Positions 26,235 through 36,358 are shown, numbered from the stretch's first letter. The stretch: 64,000 nt of DNA from Berkiella sp963803015 (GCA_963803015.1 CAWDKV010000003.1:1019235-1083234); one strand, 5' to 3'. A program made the numbers and translations. The notes: generated by a model from the sequence alone, not told the origin.

Positions 26235-27317
26235 ATGTTGGTGTGGTTAGCAGATTTTCTAGCACAGTATTTTCATTCTTTTCAAGTCATTCATTATTTA
26301 ACGCTGCGAACGATTCTATCGTCTTTGACCGCCTTAGTCTTTGCATTGTGGTTAGGGCCCAACATGATCAAATGGCTGCGTCAACGCCAAGTGGGGCAAC
26401 AGGTCAGGGCGGAAGGGCCACAGTCACACTATAGTAAAGCAGGCACGCCTACCATGGGGGGGGCTTTAATCTTAATTGCGATTACAGTGGGTTCTTTACT
26501 GTGGGGAGATCTCAAAAATCGCTATTTCTGGATTGTTCTTTTAGTGACGCTGAGCTTTGGTTTAATTGGATGGGTAGATGATTATCGTAAAGTGATCCAG
26601 AAAAACACCAGAGGCTTACCTGGCAGATGGAAATATTTTTATCAATCTTTAATTGGATTGATAGCGGTCAGTTATTTATATTTTACCGCAGGGACACCCA
26701 TTGAAACACAATTGATATTACCGTTTTTTAAAAATGCTATTTTACCCTTAGGATTGTTCTATATTGTTTTTGCTTACCTTGTGGTGGTGGGCACCAGTAA
26801 TGCGGTGAATTTAACCGATGGGTTAGATGGTCTGGCTATTTTACCAACCGTGTTAGTGGGGGGCGCCTTAGGGGTATTTGCTTATTTATCAGGGCATGTT
26901 GAATTTTCAACTTATCTTGCTATCCCGCATATCAAAGGGGTGGGTGAAATATGTGTCTTTTGTGGTGCCTTGGTTGGCGCTGGATTAGGCTTTTTGTGGT
27001 ACAACGCTTATCCTGCTCAAGTTTTTATGGGAGATGTCGGCTCTTTAGCTTTAGGGGCAGCATTGGGGATTATTGCGGTGGTGATAAGACAAGAGATTGT
27101 TCTTTTTATCATGGGAGGCGTTTTTGTGATGGAGACCGTTTCGGTTATTTTGCAAGTGGCATCCTTTAAATTAACGGGTCAACGGATTTTTCGCATGGCT
27201 CCCATTCATCACCATTTTGAATTAAAGGGTTGGCCTGAGCCTAAAGTCATTGTGCGTTTTTGGATCATGACAGTGATTTTAGTATTAGTAGGTTTGGCAA
27301 CCTTAAAATTAAGATAG
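26235..27317 (+). CDS. mraY: Phospho-N-acetylmuramoyl-pentapeptide transferase MraY
   Basis: A 360-residue polytopic enzyme of family-typical length. It has GTPTMGGALIL (about 72-82), FGLIGWVDDYRKV with the catalytic DD pair, NLTDGLDGLA, GFLWYNAYPAQVFMGDVGSLALG, and APIHHHFELKGWPE near the end. It transfers phospho-MurNAc-pentapeptide to undecaprenyl phosphate to make lipid I in the inner membrane. It begins 2 bases after murF. Confidence 0.97.
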   Translation: MLVWLADFLAQYFHSFQVIHYLTLRTILSSLTALVFALWLGPNMIKWLRQRQVGQQVRAEGPQSHYSKAGTPTMGGALILIAITVGSLLWGDLKNRYFWIVLLVTLSFGLIGWVDDYRKVIQKNTRGLPGRWKYFYQSLIGLIAVSYLYFTAGTPIETQLILPFFKNAILPLGLFYIVFAYLVVVGTSNAVNLTDGLDGLAILPTVLVGGALGVFAYLSGHVEFSTYLAIPHIKGVGEICVFCGALVGAGLGFLWYNAYPAQVFMGDVGSLALGAALGIIAVVIRQEIVLFIMGGVFVMETVSVILQVASFKLTGQRIFRMAPIHHHFELKGWPEPKVIVRFWIMTVILVLVGLATLKLR

Positions 27318-27322
27318 AAAAA

Positions 27323-28678
27323 ATGCAAATACGCTCTCCTTCTCTTCATGTTGTCATCGGTTTAGGTGTAACTGGGTTATCCGTTGTTAAGTTTTTGAAC
27401 AATCTCGGCGTGCCGCTTGTTGTGGCAGATACCAGAGAGGTGCCGCCTCTTCTTGAGGCTTTCCGCAAAAGTTACCCTGATGTGCTTGTTTATACGGGTG
27501 AGGATTGGCCGCAGGATTTGATACAGGCTAAAACATTTGTGTTGAGTCCTGGTGTTGCTTTGAGTCATCCTTTTATTCAACGCGCAAGCGAGAACGGCGC
27601 AGAGATCATTGGCGATATTGAACTTTTTGCGCGATATAACAAAGTGCCGGTAGTTGCCATTACCGGCTCCAATGGTAAAAGCACGGTCACCCAATTGGTG
27701 GGGGAAATGGCAGAGCGCGCTGGTAAAAAAGTCGCTATCATTGGCAATATTGGCACACCTGTGCTCGATTCTTTTCTTAACGATAAAGAAAGCGATTTAA
27801 TCGTCATGGAGCTCTCTAGTTTTCAACTAGAGACCACCCTGAGCTTAAAGCCTTTGGTGGCAACCGTCTTAAATGTGACGCCTGATCATATGGATCGTTA
27901 TGACAGCTTTTTAGATTATGCCAAAGCAAAACATCGCATCCATCATCTTGCCAAACAAGTGGTAATAAACAAACAAGATCCGCTTTCATCAAGTGCCAGC
28001 ATTTCGCCAGATGCCAAAACAATTTATTTTACTTTAGATAAGCCTCAAGCGGGTGAATATGGCTTGAGTGAAAATTGGTTATGCTTGGGAGAGAAAAAAA
28101 TATTATCTGAGAACCAGATAAAAATTCTAGGGAAACATAATGTAGCCAATGTATTGAGTGCTTTTGCTTTAGGCGCCGCAGCTGGTTTAGATTTTCCTGC
28201 GATGATAGAAGCGGTGAAGCATTTTTCTGGCTTGCCTCATCGTTGTCAGCATCTGGCTGAAAAGGATGGCATATCTTGGGTGAATGATTCAAAAGGAACC
28301 AATGTGGGTGCCAGCGTGGCTGCTATTAATGGCATTGGCGCCTCTATCCAGGGCAAGATAATATTGCTTTTAGGAGGAGATGGTAAAGGGGCCGATTTTT
28401 CTGAGCTTGCTCCCTTGGTGCGAGCATATTGCAAAGATATTATTGTCATGGGAAAAGATACGCAGAAAATAATCTCTGCACTCAAAGATTCAGCTTCCTC
28501 TCATATCGTCACGAATATGCAAGAAGCGGTGCAAGTCGCTGCAAGGTGTGCCCAATCGGGAGATGTTGTGCTGTTGTCTCCTGCTTGCGCGAGTTTGGAT
28601 CAATACCGTGATTACAAGCATCGAGGAGATACTTTTAAAGAAGCCGTTCAGAGTTTGTTAGGTGACAGCACTTTATGA
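27323..28678 (+). CDS. murD: UDP-N-acetylmuramoyl-L-alanine--D-glutamate ligase MurD
   Basis: About 451 residues. It has a VVIGLGVTGLSVVKFL N-terminal dinucleotide-like loop, VVAITGSNGKSTVTQL (ATP loop), ELSSFQLETT, LNVTPDHMDRYDS, WVNDSKGTNVGA, and LLSPACASLDQYRDYKHRG at the end. It adds D-Glu to UDP-MurNAc-L-Ala. I set the start at ATG 27323, 5 bases after the mraY stop, because the open frame upstream lies inside mraY and the N-terminus then matches the family. The ribosome binding site is weak, so coupling to mraY is likely. Confidence 0.96.
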   Translation: MQIRSPSLHVVIGLGVTGLSVVKFLNNLGVPLVVADTREVPPLLEAFRKSYPDVLVYTGEDWPQDLIQAKTFVLSPGVALSHPFIQRASENGAEIIGDIELFARYNKVPVVAITGSNGKSTVTQLVGEMAERAGKKVAIIGNIGTPVLDSFLNDKESDLIVMELSSFQLETTLSLKPLVATVLNVTPDHMDRYDSFLDYAKAKHRIHHLAKQVVINKQDPLSSSASISPDAKTIYFTLDKPQAGEYGLSENWLCLGEKKILSENQIKILGKHNVANVLSAFALGAAAGLDFPAMIEAVKHFSGLPHRCQHLAEKDGISWVNDSKGTNVGASVAAINGIGASIQGKIILLLGGDGKGADFSELAPLVRAYCKDIIVMGKDTQKIISALKDSASSHIVTNMQEAVQVAARCAQSGDVVLLSPACASLDQYRDYKHRGDTFKEAVQSLLGDSTL

Positions 28679-29832
28679 TTTTTAAGCCTAAGCGCATTGT
28701 TCACATCGCAAGCAGCGATCCCTGGTTAATCAGTGCCATCCTAGCGTTATTTTCTTTAGGGATGGTCATGGTCGCTTCCGCTTCTATTGTTATCGCTGAG
28801 CGCAGATTAGGACAACCTTTTTATTATACGGTGCATCAAGCGATTGCCATGGCGCTTGGTTTTATCGCTATTCTTGTTGTTTGTTTTATTCCTATAAAAA
28901 CTTGGTATCGTTGCGCTGGACTCATGATGTTAGCGGCGGGCGCTTTCTTAATATTAGTTTTAATTCCGGGTATAGGCAGGGTTGTCAACGGGAGTGCGCG
29001 TTGGCTCAATTTCGGCTTTATGGCGATGCAGGTCTCAGAATTTTGCAAATTGGCCGTTATCATTTATCTCGCGAGTTATATTGTCAGACATGAAATGGCA
29101 TTGCGCCAAACCATTTTAGGTTTTATTCGGCCAATGTTATTGCTTTCCTTGATTGGCGCGTTACTTATTCTTGAGCCTGATTTTGGAGCGACCGTTGTCA
29201 TTTTAACTACGGCACTTGCCATGCTTTTTCTGGCTGGTGTTCCGTTATGGCAGTTTCTGGTTCTTCTGGCTGCAGTCGCCGCTGTCTTGGGTGGGGTGGC
29301 GATTTCAGCACCTTATCGATTGCAACGCTTAACCTCTTTTTTAGATCCGTGGTCGGTTGCCTTTGATAGCGGCTATCAGTTAACACAAGCCTTGATAGCT
29401 TTTGGGCGGGGAGGGTGGTTTGGCGTCGGGTTAGGCAGTAGCGTGCAAAAGTTGCTTTATTTGCCAGAGGCCTATACCGACTTTGTATTTGCAGTGTTAG
29501 CAGAAGAACTAGGATTGGTGGGTGCCTTGGCAACGGTGGGTTTATATATCCTGTTTGTTTGGCGTGGTATGATGGTCGGATTTGCAGCAAAACAGCGCGG
29601 TGATTTGTTTGCTGCCTTTATAAGTTATGGTATTAGTCTCTGGGTTGGTCTACAAACATTTATCAATATCGGCGTTAATGCAGGCATTTTACCTACTAAA
29701 GGTTTAACGCTTCCCTTCTTAAGCTATGGGGGAAGTAGTATTTTGATGATATGTGTTGCAGTAGGGTTATTGTTACGAATCGATTTTGAGAATCGATTAG
29801 CTTTAAGACAGGAGCGTAACATTGGGCGATAA
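28675..29832 (+). CDS. ftsW: Septal peptidoglycan polymerase FtsW
   Basis: A 385-residue SEDS-family membrane protein with about ten membrane segments. It has GSARWLNFGFMAMQVSEFCKLAVIIYLASY, LILEPDFGATVVI, GYQLTQALIAFGRGGWFGVGLGSSVQKLLYLPEAYTDFVFAVLAEELG and the C-terminal GLTLPFLSYGGSS, read in successive pieces. FtsW polymerises lipid II at the septum together with the transpeptidase FtsI, whose gene is absent from this cluster. It overlaps murD by 4 bases. Confidence 0.96.
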   Translation: MIFKPKRIVHIASSDPWLISAILALFSLGMVMVASASIVIAERRLGQPFYYTVHQAIAMALGFIAILVVCFIPIKTWYRCAGLMMLAAGAFLILVLIPGIGRVVNGSARWLNFGFMAMQVSEFCKLAVIIYLASYIVRHEMALRQTILGFIRPMLLLSLIGALLILEPDFGATVVILTTALAMLFLAGVPLWQFLVLLAAVAAVLGGVAISAPYRLQRLTSFLDPWSVAFDSGYQLTQALIAFGRGGWFGVGLGSSVQKLLYLPEAYTDFVFAVLAEELGLVGALATVGLYILFVWRGMMVGFAAKQRGDLFAAFISYGISLWVGLQTFINIGVNAGILPTKGLTLPFLSYGGSSILMICVAVGLLLRIDFENRLALRQERNIGR

Positions 29833-30919
29833 AAAAAAAATCCTGATTTTGGCCGGGGGAACCGGTGGCCATGTTATGCCGGCATTAGCTGTTGCGAAAA
29901 AGCTACAGCAAGAAGGGCATAGCGTACATTGGTTAGGAACGACGCAAGGTATTGAAGCGAGGCTTGTTCCTCTTTCTAATATTCCCCTCTCCTATATTCA
30001 TATCAGTGGGATCCGCAGAGTGTCTTGGCTTGCAAAATTATATGCTCTAGGACTTATCTTCAATGCCCTTCTGCAATCTCTGTCTATTATGCGCAAGCTA
30101 AAACCCGATGCTGTGCTGAGTATGGGCGGATATGTCTCCGGTCCTGGTGGCATAGCGGCTTGGCTATTAGGGATCCCCTTAATATTGCATGAACAAAATG
30201 CTATTCCAGGATGGACGAATCGCTTTTTGGCAAGATTTGCTAAGAAAATTATGGTCGCTTTTCCCGAAGCGATAAAGAAAATGGCTTCGCAAAAAGTAAT
30301 CGAAGTGGGGAATCCTGTTAGAGCAGAAATAGTCGCTATCCCCTCACCTGCCACACGTTTTGATTCTTCTACGGTTCCTGCGGTCAAAATTTTAATTATT
30401 GGGGGAAGCCAAGGAGCGAGTATTCTCAATTCGCTTCTCCCTGAAGCCTTATCCTTATTGGAGCCTGAAGGACTGCAAGTGTGGCATCAAACAGGTAAAG
30501 CGGGTTTTGAGTTAACAAAAGAAGCTTATGCTAAACATCAAATCACGGCAAAAGTCACAGCCTTTATTGAAGAAATGGCAGAGGCTTATGCTTGGGCGGA
30601 TATTATTATTTGTCGCGCCGGCGCCTTAACTATTGCTGAAGTCTCTTGTGTAGGATTGGCGAGTATCTTAGTGCCTTTTCCTTATGCGGTAGATGATCAT
30701 CAAACGTACAATGCTAAATTCTTAAGTGAAAAAAATGCGGCCTTTTTGTTGCCACAGACACACCTGACCGCACAATCTTTACAAAAACATATTGTGCAGT
30801 TGAGAGACAACCCTGAGCAAAGATTAAAAATGGCTATGGCATCGCGTGATTTAGGCAAACCTTTAGCGACAGAAATTGTCGCAAAACAATGTATAGAGGT
30901 AAGTTGTGGAACAACATAA
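29822..30919 (+). CDS. murG: UDP-N-acetylglucosamine--N-acetylmuramyl-(pentapeptide) pyrophosphoryl-undecaprenol GlcNAc transferase MurG
   Basis: A 365-residue GT28 enzyme. It has LAGGTGGHVMPALAVA (about 9-24), MGGYVSGPGGIAAWLLGIPL, LHEQNAIPGWTNR, IIGGSQGASILN, and CRAGALTIAEVSCVGLASILVPFP across the UDP-GlcNAc site. It makes lipid II on the inner face of the membrane. The start is TTG at 29822 inside the end of ftsW, preceded by AGGAGC. An 11-base overlap implies coupling. Confidence 0.96.
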   Translation: MGDKKKILILAGGTGGHVMPALAVAKKLQQEGHSVHWLGTTQGIEARLVPLSNIPLSYIHISGIRRVSWLAKLYALGLIFNALLQSLSIMRKLKPDAVLSMGGYVSGPGGIAAWLLGIPLILHEQNAIPGWTNRFLARFAKKIMVAFPEAIKKMASQKVIEVGNPVRAEIVAIPSPATRFDSSTVPAVKILIIGGSQGASILNSLLPEALSLLEPEGLQVWHQTGKAGFELTKEAYAKHQITAKVTAFIEEMAEAYAWADIIICRAGALTIAEVSCVGLASILVPFPYAVDDHQTYNAKFLSEKNAAFLLPQTHLTAQSLQKHIVQLRDNPEQRLKMAMASRDLGKPLATEIVAKQCIEVSCGTT

Positions 30920-32339
30920 TATCGCTTTTTCTATTCCAAGTATGCGCCAAATCAAACGCGTGCATTTTATTGGCATAGGTGGAGTTGGCATGGGTGGCAT
31001 TGCGGAAGTCTTACTCAGTTTAGGCTACGTTGTGACAGGCTCTGATCCTGCACAAAGTGCGATGACCGCCAGATTAAAGTCTTTAGGTGCTCAAATTAAT
31101 CATAACCATGTCGCACAAAATGTCATTGAAGCAGATGTTGTGGTGATATCAAGCGCGATTGGCTCTGATAATGTTGAAATTCAAAAAGCCAAAGAGTTAC
31201 GTATTCCTATTGTGCCGCGTGCAACCATGTTGGCAGAATTGATGCGTTTTCGTTATTCAGTGGCAATTGCTGGAACCCATGGTAAAACAACAACGACCAG
31301 TTTTGTGACCACTCTTTTTAATGAAGGGGGATTAGATCCCACTTATGTGATTGGTGGAAAACTCAATAGTAGTGGAACCAATGCTTGCTTAGGAGCAGGT
31401 CGATATTTAGTAGCAGAAGCCGATGAAAGCGATGCTTCTTTTTTGCAATTACATCCTATGGTCGCAATTGTCACCAATATTGATACTGATCACCTCGCTA
31501 CTTATGATAATAATTTTGATAAGCTCAAAGAAGCCTTTGTTACTTTTTTACATCGCTTGCCCTTTTATGGCTACGCGGTGCTGTGCATAGATTGTTCACA
31601 TGTCAGAGAAATTTTACCCTTAGCAGAACGCCCCGTTTTGACTTACGGTTTTCACCCAGAAGCAGATTATAGAGCAAGTGATTTTCAGCAAAATGGTTTA
31701 TATGCCGAGTTTAAGGTGCACCGACCGAATCGCGAGCCTTTATCGATAAAATTGAATTTACCAGGCTTCCATAATGTGTGCAATGCGCTAGCAGCGATAG
31801 CGGTGGCAACAGAAGAGGGCGTCAGTGATCAAGCCATCGTACAAGGATTTGTTAATTTTGCAGGGATTGGTAGACGCTTTCACTTACATGGAGAATACGC
31901 TGTAAAAGAAGGCTCAGTATCGGTTGTTGAGGATTATGGTCACCATCCAGAAGAGATCCGTGCCACCATTGAAGCGGCGCGTTTAGTCTGGCCACAAAAA
32001 CGACTAGTCATGGCTTTTCAACCGCATCGTTATACGCGCACCCAGAGTTTATTTGCAGAATTTGCGCAAGTACTTTCAAAAGTAGATGAATTGATTCTTC
32101 TAGATGTTTATTCTGCAGGAGAATCTCCTATAGCTGGGGCGGATAGTCAAAGTTTATGTCGGTTAATAGAGAACACTTCTGGTTTACAACCCACTTTGGT
32201 ACCAACCGTGACAACGCTGCGACAAGCACTTTCTCCTCTTCTACAAAAAGAGGATGTGCTCTTACTGCAAGGCGCAGGTAATATCGGTGCTTTTGCCAAG
32301 GAGCTCGTTGTGCCACCTGAGATGGCAAAAGTGGTATGA
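30906..32339 (+). CDS. murC: UDP-N-acetylmuramate--L-alanine ligase MurC
   Basis: A 477-residue ligase. It has VHFIGIGGVGMGGIAEVL (about 19-36), VAIAGTHGKTTTTSFV (ATP loop), VAEADESDASFL, VTNIDTDHLATYDN, VEDYGHHPEEIRATI and FQPHRYTRT. It adds L-Ala to UDP-MurNAc. The start is GTG at 30906, with GAGGTAAG upstream inside murG (14-base overlap). Confidence 0.97.
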   Translation: MEQHNIAFSIPSMRQIKRVHFIGIGGVGMGGIAEVLLSLGYVVTGSDPAQSAMTARLKSLGAQINHNHVAQNVIEADVVVISSAIGSDNVEIQKAKELRIPIVPRATMLAELMRFRYSVAIAGTHGKTTTTSFVTTLFNEGGLDPTYVIGGKLNSSGTNACLGAGRYLVAEADESDASFLQLHPMVAIVTNIDTDHLATYDNNFDKLKEAFVTFLHRLPFYGYAVLCIDCSHVREILPLAERPVLTYGFHPEADYRASDFQQNGLYAEFKVHRPNREPLSIKLNLPGFHNVCNALAAIAVATEEGVSDQAIVQGFVNFAGIGRRFHLHGEYAVKEGSVSVVEDYGHHPEEIRATIEAARLVWPQKRLVMAFQPHRYTRTQSLFAEFAQVLSKVDELILLDVYSAGESPIAGADSQSLCRLIENTSGLQPTLVPTVTTLRQALSPLLQKEDVLLLQGAGNIGAFAKELVVPPEMAKVV

Positions 32340-33235
32340 AGACGGAAAGTAACATACCCGGAGAAAGTCTGCATTATCCGTTAGCGACGCTAACGAGTTG
32401 GCATGTAGGAGGAGAGGCGGAGCGTTTTTATTTGCCAACCTCCCTTGCAGATTTAAGTGATTATCTGAAGCAATTACCACGAGATTTTCCCTGTTATTGG
32501 TTAGGATTGGGAAGTAACGTTTTGATTTTGGATGAGGGCGTTCCGGGGGCTGTTATTTGTACACGCCAATTACAGCAATTATCTCAAGAAGAGACGGGAA
32601 CCTTTTTCGCACAAGCCGGCGTGACTTGTGCTAAATTTGCCAGATTTTGCTCTAAACTGGGTTATGCTAAAGCGGCCTTTTTTGCAGGGATCCCAGGAAC
32701 AATCGGGGGAGCACTTGCGATGAACGCAGGGGCATTTGGCGGAGAAACATGGGAGTGGGTGCAAGGGGTTTGGGTCATCAATCGCCAAGGTGAGCTCAAG
32801 TATCGTGAAGCAAAAGAATACCAAATTAGCTACCGTTCAGTACAAGGGACTTTTTTGCAAAGTGAAGAAGAAGCTTTTGTTGCGGGTGTGTTTCGTTTTC
32901 CGCATGAACCTTTAGTGGATGGAATGGCCTCTATTCGTCAATTATTGCGAAAAAGGGCAGAAACGCAGCCGATTGGAACATACAATTGTGGCTCTGTTTT
33001 CCGTAATCCACCGGGAGATTATGCTGCTAGACTAATAGAAGCGTGCCATTTAAAAGGATACCGTGTTGGTGATGCGATTATTTCCCCTAAGCATGCTAAC
33101 TTTATAATTAATTGTGGGGAGGCCAAAGCAAGCGACGTTTTGACTGTGATGTCGACTATTGAAACCGCGGTGAAAGCACAATTTGGCGTTCAGCTTGAAG
33201 CGGAGGTCAGAATCCTCCCGCAATACAAGGATTAA
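32336..33235 (+). CDS. murB: UDP-N-acetylenolpyruvoylglucosamine reductase MurB
   Basis: A 299-residue FAD enzyme of the short type II form. It has TSWHVGGEAERFYLP, LGLGSNVLILDEGV, AGIPGTIGGALAMNAGAFGGETWEWV, ISYRS, NCGSVFRNPPGDYAARLIEACHLKGYRVGDA and SPKHANFIIN, read in pieces. The Ser in NCGSVFRNP is the proton donor. It reduces UDP-enolpyruvyl-GlcNAc to UDP-MurNAc with NADPH. It overlaps murC by 4 bases. Confidence 0.96.
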   Translation: MKTESNIPGESLHYPLATLTSWHVGGEAERFYLPTSLADLSDYLKQLPRDFPCYWLGLGSNVLILDEGVPGAVICTRQLQQLSQEETGTFFAQAGVTCAKFARFCSKLGYAKAAFFAGIPGTIGGALAMNAGAFGGETWEWVQGVWVINRQGELKYREAKEYQISYRSVQGTFLQSEEEAFVAGVFRFPHEPLVDGMASIRQLLRKRAETQPIGTYNCGSVFRNPPGDYAARLIEACHLKGYRVGDAIISPKHANFIINCGEAKASDVLTVMSTIETAVKAQFGVQLEAEVRILPQYKD

Positions 33236-33239
33236 ATTT

Positions 33240-34253
33240 ATGTCAAAATTAATAAAAAATAGAGAAGCCTATACACTCACGTTAGAGGACACGAGCTTAT
33301 TATCCTTTGAGCCAGGTGCCTTTGGTAAAGTGGCTGTTTTGATGGGAGGGCGCTCTGCAGAAAGAGAAGTTTCTTTAGATAGCGGTCGAAATATTTTAGA
33401 GGCGCTACTCGCCAAGGGCATTGACGCGCACGCTATTGATCCCGATGAAACCCTTGCTGAACGTCTTATCACCGGAAAATTCACCCGGGTTTTTATCGCA
33501 CTTCATGGAAAAGAGGGCGAAGATGGGGTCGTGCAAGGCTTATTACACATGCTAGGGCTTCCTTATACTGGCAGTAAAGTGGCGGCTTCGGCTTTGTCGA
33601 TGGATAAGGCGCGGGCTAAATTGGTTTTTGATGGCTTAGGGATCCCCACACCCATTTTTGGTGTGGCAAGAACGCTGGAGCAAGCAACAGAATTAGCATT
33701 AGAAATTGGCTTCCCCGTTTCGGTTAAACCGGTGAGCGAAGGATCAAGTATTGGGGTTACAAGGCTTTCTAGCCTTGAAAATCTGCCAGAAGCATTTGCC
33801 CAAGCAAGAGCTTACGGTGAAGTGATTATTGAAAAATGGATTGATGGTAAAGATTTTTTTGTCAGCATTGTAGGTAACCAAGTGTTTCCTTCTGTTGAAG
33901 TGCATAGCCCGGATGGGTTTTATGATTATCAAGCCAAGTATAAATCGGATAGAACGGTATACCATTGTCCTGCTCCTCTTTCTGAAGCCAAGGAGCGCTC
34001 ACTTCGTGATATAGCGTACCGGGCTTTTTGTGCCTTAGGGTGTGAAGGATGGGGAAGAGTCGATTTAATGCAAGATACTGCGGGCAAGTTTTGGGTGCTA
34101 GAAGTGAATACTATCCCTGGCATGACTTCTCATAGTTTAGTGCCGATGTCAGCAAAAGCAGCTGGGATTAGTTTTGAAGACTTGGTGGTATTGATTTTAA
34201 GTGCCACTTTGGAAACACAACCACAAGAATTGGTAAGAAGAATTGCTTGCTAA
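33240..34253 (+). CDS. ddl: D-alanine--D-alanine ligase
   Basis: A roughly 337-residue ATP-grasp enzyme. It has VAVLMGGRSAEREVSLDSG, FIALHGKEGEDGVVQGLLHMLGLPYTGS, SMDKARAKLVFDGLGIPTP, VKPVSEGSSIGVTRL, and VLEVNTIPGMTSHSLVPMSAKAAG, in pieces. It makes the D-Ala-D-Ala dipeptide used by MurF. The start ATG at 33240 follows AAGGA by about 8 bases; the open frame upstream lies within murB. The N-terminus is about 25 residues longer than that of E. coli DdlB before the first beta strand. Confidence 0.96.
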   Translation: MSKLIKNREAYTLTLEDTSLLSFEPGAFGKVAVLMGGRSAEREVSLDSGRNILEALLAKGIDAHAIDPDETLAERLITGKFTRVFIALHGKEGEDGVVQGLLHMLGLPYTGSKVAASALSMDKARAKLVFDGLGIPTPIFGVARTLEQATELALEIGFPVSVKPVSEGSSIGVTRLSSLENLPEAFAQARAYGEVIIEKWIDGKDFFVSIVGNQVFPSVEVHSPDGFYDYQAKYKSDRTVYHCPAPLSEAKERSLRDIAYRAFCALGCEGWGRVDLMQDTAGKFWVLEVNTIPGMTSHSLVPMSAKAAGISFEDLVVLILSATLETQPQELVRRIAC

Positions 34254-34268
34254 AAGCAGTAGGGCGTC

Positions 34269-35015
34269 GTGGTGGCTTCTAAAGTAGCTTCTAAAAAGAA
34301 AAATTCTTTCAATCCCGCTTCTTTTTTCAAAGGGTTATTGCAAGGGTTCTTTTATGGCACTGCGCTTTGTTTTTTAGCTTATATGGTTTTATGGTGCCTT
34401 GAACCTGCGCATTTCCCTATCAAGAATGTAAGGTTTAGCGGTAAAATACAATATTTGACCCAGGAAGAGCTGCAGACAGCGATAACAGATGACATACACG
34501 CAGGTTTTTTTCGTCTAAAAATTTCCACACTACAACAGCACTTGCTATTATTGCCCTGGGCTAAGCAAGTAGCCGTGACGCGGGTTTGGCCAGACAATGT
34601 CGTGGTTAGCATGGAAGAGCATCAGCCTGGTGCATTTTGGGGTGATAAAGGGATATTAAGTGAAGAGGGGTCGTTAATTCACCCGAAGCTTAACTCCTTA
34701 AAACTGCCGCCTTTGCCTTTATTGCAAGGCCCACCAGGGAAACATCACTTGGTTTGGGACCAGTATTTAAAGATGCAAACCATATTGACCCCTTTGAAAT
34801 TAGGGATAACTGAAGTCGTTTTGGCACCAAGAGGCGCTTGGCACATCAGATTATCAAATGGGATCTTAGTAATTTTGGGAACAAATGATATATTGTCGCG
34901 TTTAAGATTTTTTGCCTGGGCTTATGACAAATATTTATATACACGCCAACCAGAAGTGGCGTATGTAGATATGCGCTATACCATGGGGATGGCAGTTGGC
35001 TGGGTAACTGGTTAG
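34269..35015 (+). CDS. ftsQ: Cell division protein FtsQ
   Basis: A 248-residue bitopic protein with a basic cytoplasmic start (VASKVASKKKN), one membrane segment (about 25-45) and a POTRA domain (FPIKNVRFSGKIQYLTQEEL). The FtsQ beta domain follows, with WAKQVAVTRVWPDNVVVSMEEHQPGAFWGDKG. It scaffolds FtsLB at the division site. The start is GTG at 34269, after AGTAGGG. It is followed by 110 bases before ftsA that may hold a promoter, though I cannot assign one. Confidence 0.93.
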   Translation: MVASKVASKKKNSFNPASFFKGLLQGFFYGTALCFLAYMVLWCLEPAHFPIKNVRFSGKIQYLTQEELQTAITDDIHAGFFRLKISTLQQHLLLLPWAKQVAVTRVWPDNVVVSMEEHQPGAFWGDKGILSEEGSLIHPKLNSLKLPPLPLLQGPPGKHHLVWDQYLKMQTILTPLKLGITEVVLAPRGAWHIRLSNGILVILGTNDILSRLRFFAWAYDKYLYTRQPEVAYVDMRYTMGMAVGWVTG

Positions 35016-35125
35016 GCGTTGAGCCTTAAAAAAAATGTGGTTTCTTTAAAATATAGTTTATGCTTATAAGTAAAAAGTTTTCAGGTAATGAAAAAGGGTG
35101 TAGACATTAGGGAGATAATGATTAA

Positions 35126-36358
35126 ATGTCTAAAAAGCCTGATAAGAATTTGATAGTAGCGCTTGATATTGGTACTTCAAAAGTGGTTGCCATCGTTGGC
35201 GAGATAACACCAGAAGGGACAATAGAGATTATTGGCGTTGGCAAGCATCGATCCCTTGGTTTAAAAAAAGGGGTGGTCGTTAATATTGAATCAACGGTAC
35301 AATCTATTCAACGTGCTGTGGAAGAAGCTGAATTAATGGCGGGATGCCAAATCCACGCTGTGTACACGGGAATAGCAGGAAATCACATTAGAAGCTTTAA
35401 TTCTCATGGGATTGTTGCTATCAAGGATCATGAAGTGACGCAAGCGGATGTCGATCGCGTCATTGAAGCTGCCAAAGCGGTAGCTATTCCTGCCGATCAA
35501 AAAATTCTCCATATTTTACCCCAGCAGTTTATCATCGACACCCAAGATGGCATTAAAGAGCCAATTGGTATGTCAGGTGTACGCCTTGAAGCAAAGGTAC
35601 ATATGGTAACCGGTAGTGTTAGTGCTGCGCAGAACATTATTAAATGTATTCGCCGTTGTGGCTTAGAAGTAGATGATATTATTCTCGAGCAATTGGCATC
35701 GAGTTATGCTGTCCTAACAGAAGATGAGAAAGAGTTAGGTGTTTGCCTGATAGATATTGGGGGCGGCACCACAGATATTGCTGTTTTTGCTCAGGGATCG
35801 ATTCGTCATACCTCTGTCATTCCTATTGCAGGGGATCAGGTGACGAATGATATTGCTATAGCTTTGCGCACATCGACACAAAATGCTGAAGATATCAAAA
35901 TCAAGCATGCTTGTGCCTTGGCGCGACTAGCGGATCCTAGTGAAATGGTTGAAGTATCAGGTGGTCAAGAGAGACCACTCAGACGTTTATCTCGCGCGGC
36001 TTTAGCCGAAGTAGTCGAACCTCGATATGAAGAGTTATTCAGCCTTATTCAGGCAGAATTGCATCGACGAGGACTGGAGGAAATTATTGGATCAGGCATT
36101 GTTGTCACGGGAGGCAGTGCCAAAATGAATGGTGTGGTCGCGTTAGCAGAGGAAATTTTCCGGATCCCTGTTCGACTTGGCTTACCTCGCGCTTTTTCTG
36201 GCTTAGGAGAAACCTTGAGTAATCCTATTTATTCTACAGGAATAGGTCTCCTACTTTACGGAAAGCAACGACAAATAGAGAGACAAATGGATACCTATAC
36301 CCACGGCCTACCAGGCGTTTGGGGCAAGGTTAGACGTTGGCTGCAAGGAAATTTTTAA
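35126..36358 (+). CDS. ftsA: Cell division protein FtsA
   Basis: A 410-residue actin-like ATPase. It has LIVALDIGTSKVVAIVGEI (phosphate 1 loop, about 9-27), IDIGGGTTDIAVF (phosphate 2), GSGIVVTGGSAKMNGV and a C-terminal amphipathic segment (VWGKVRRWLQGNF) for membrane binding. It tethers FtsZ to the membrane. An AGGGAGAT site precedes the ATG. Confidence 0.96.
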   Translation: MSKKPDKNLIVALDIGTSKVVAIVGEITPEGTIEIIGVGKHRSLGLKKGVVVNIESTVQSIQRAVEEAELMAGCQIHAVYTGIAGNHIRSFNSHGIVAIKDHEVTQADVDRVIEAAKAVAIPADQKILHILPQQFIIDTQDGIKEPIGMSGVRLEAKVHMVTGSVSAAQNIIKCIRRCGLEVDDIILEQLASSYAVLTEDEKELGVCLIDIGGGTTDIAVFAQGSIRHTSVIPIAGDQVTNDIAIALRTSTQNAEDIKIKHACALARLADPSEMVEVSGGQERPLRRLSRAALAEVVEPRYEELFSLIQAELHRRGLEEIIGSGIVVTGGSAKMNGVVALAEEIFRIPVRLGLPRAFSGLGETLSNPIYSTGIGLLLYGKQRQIERQMDTYTHGLPGVWGKVRRWLQGNF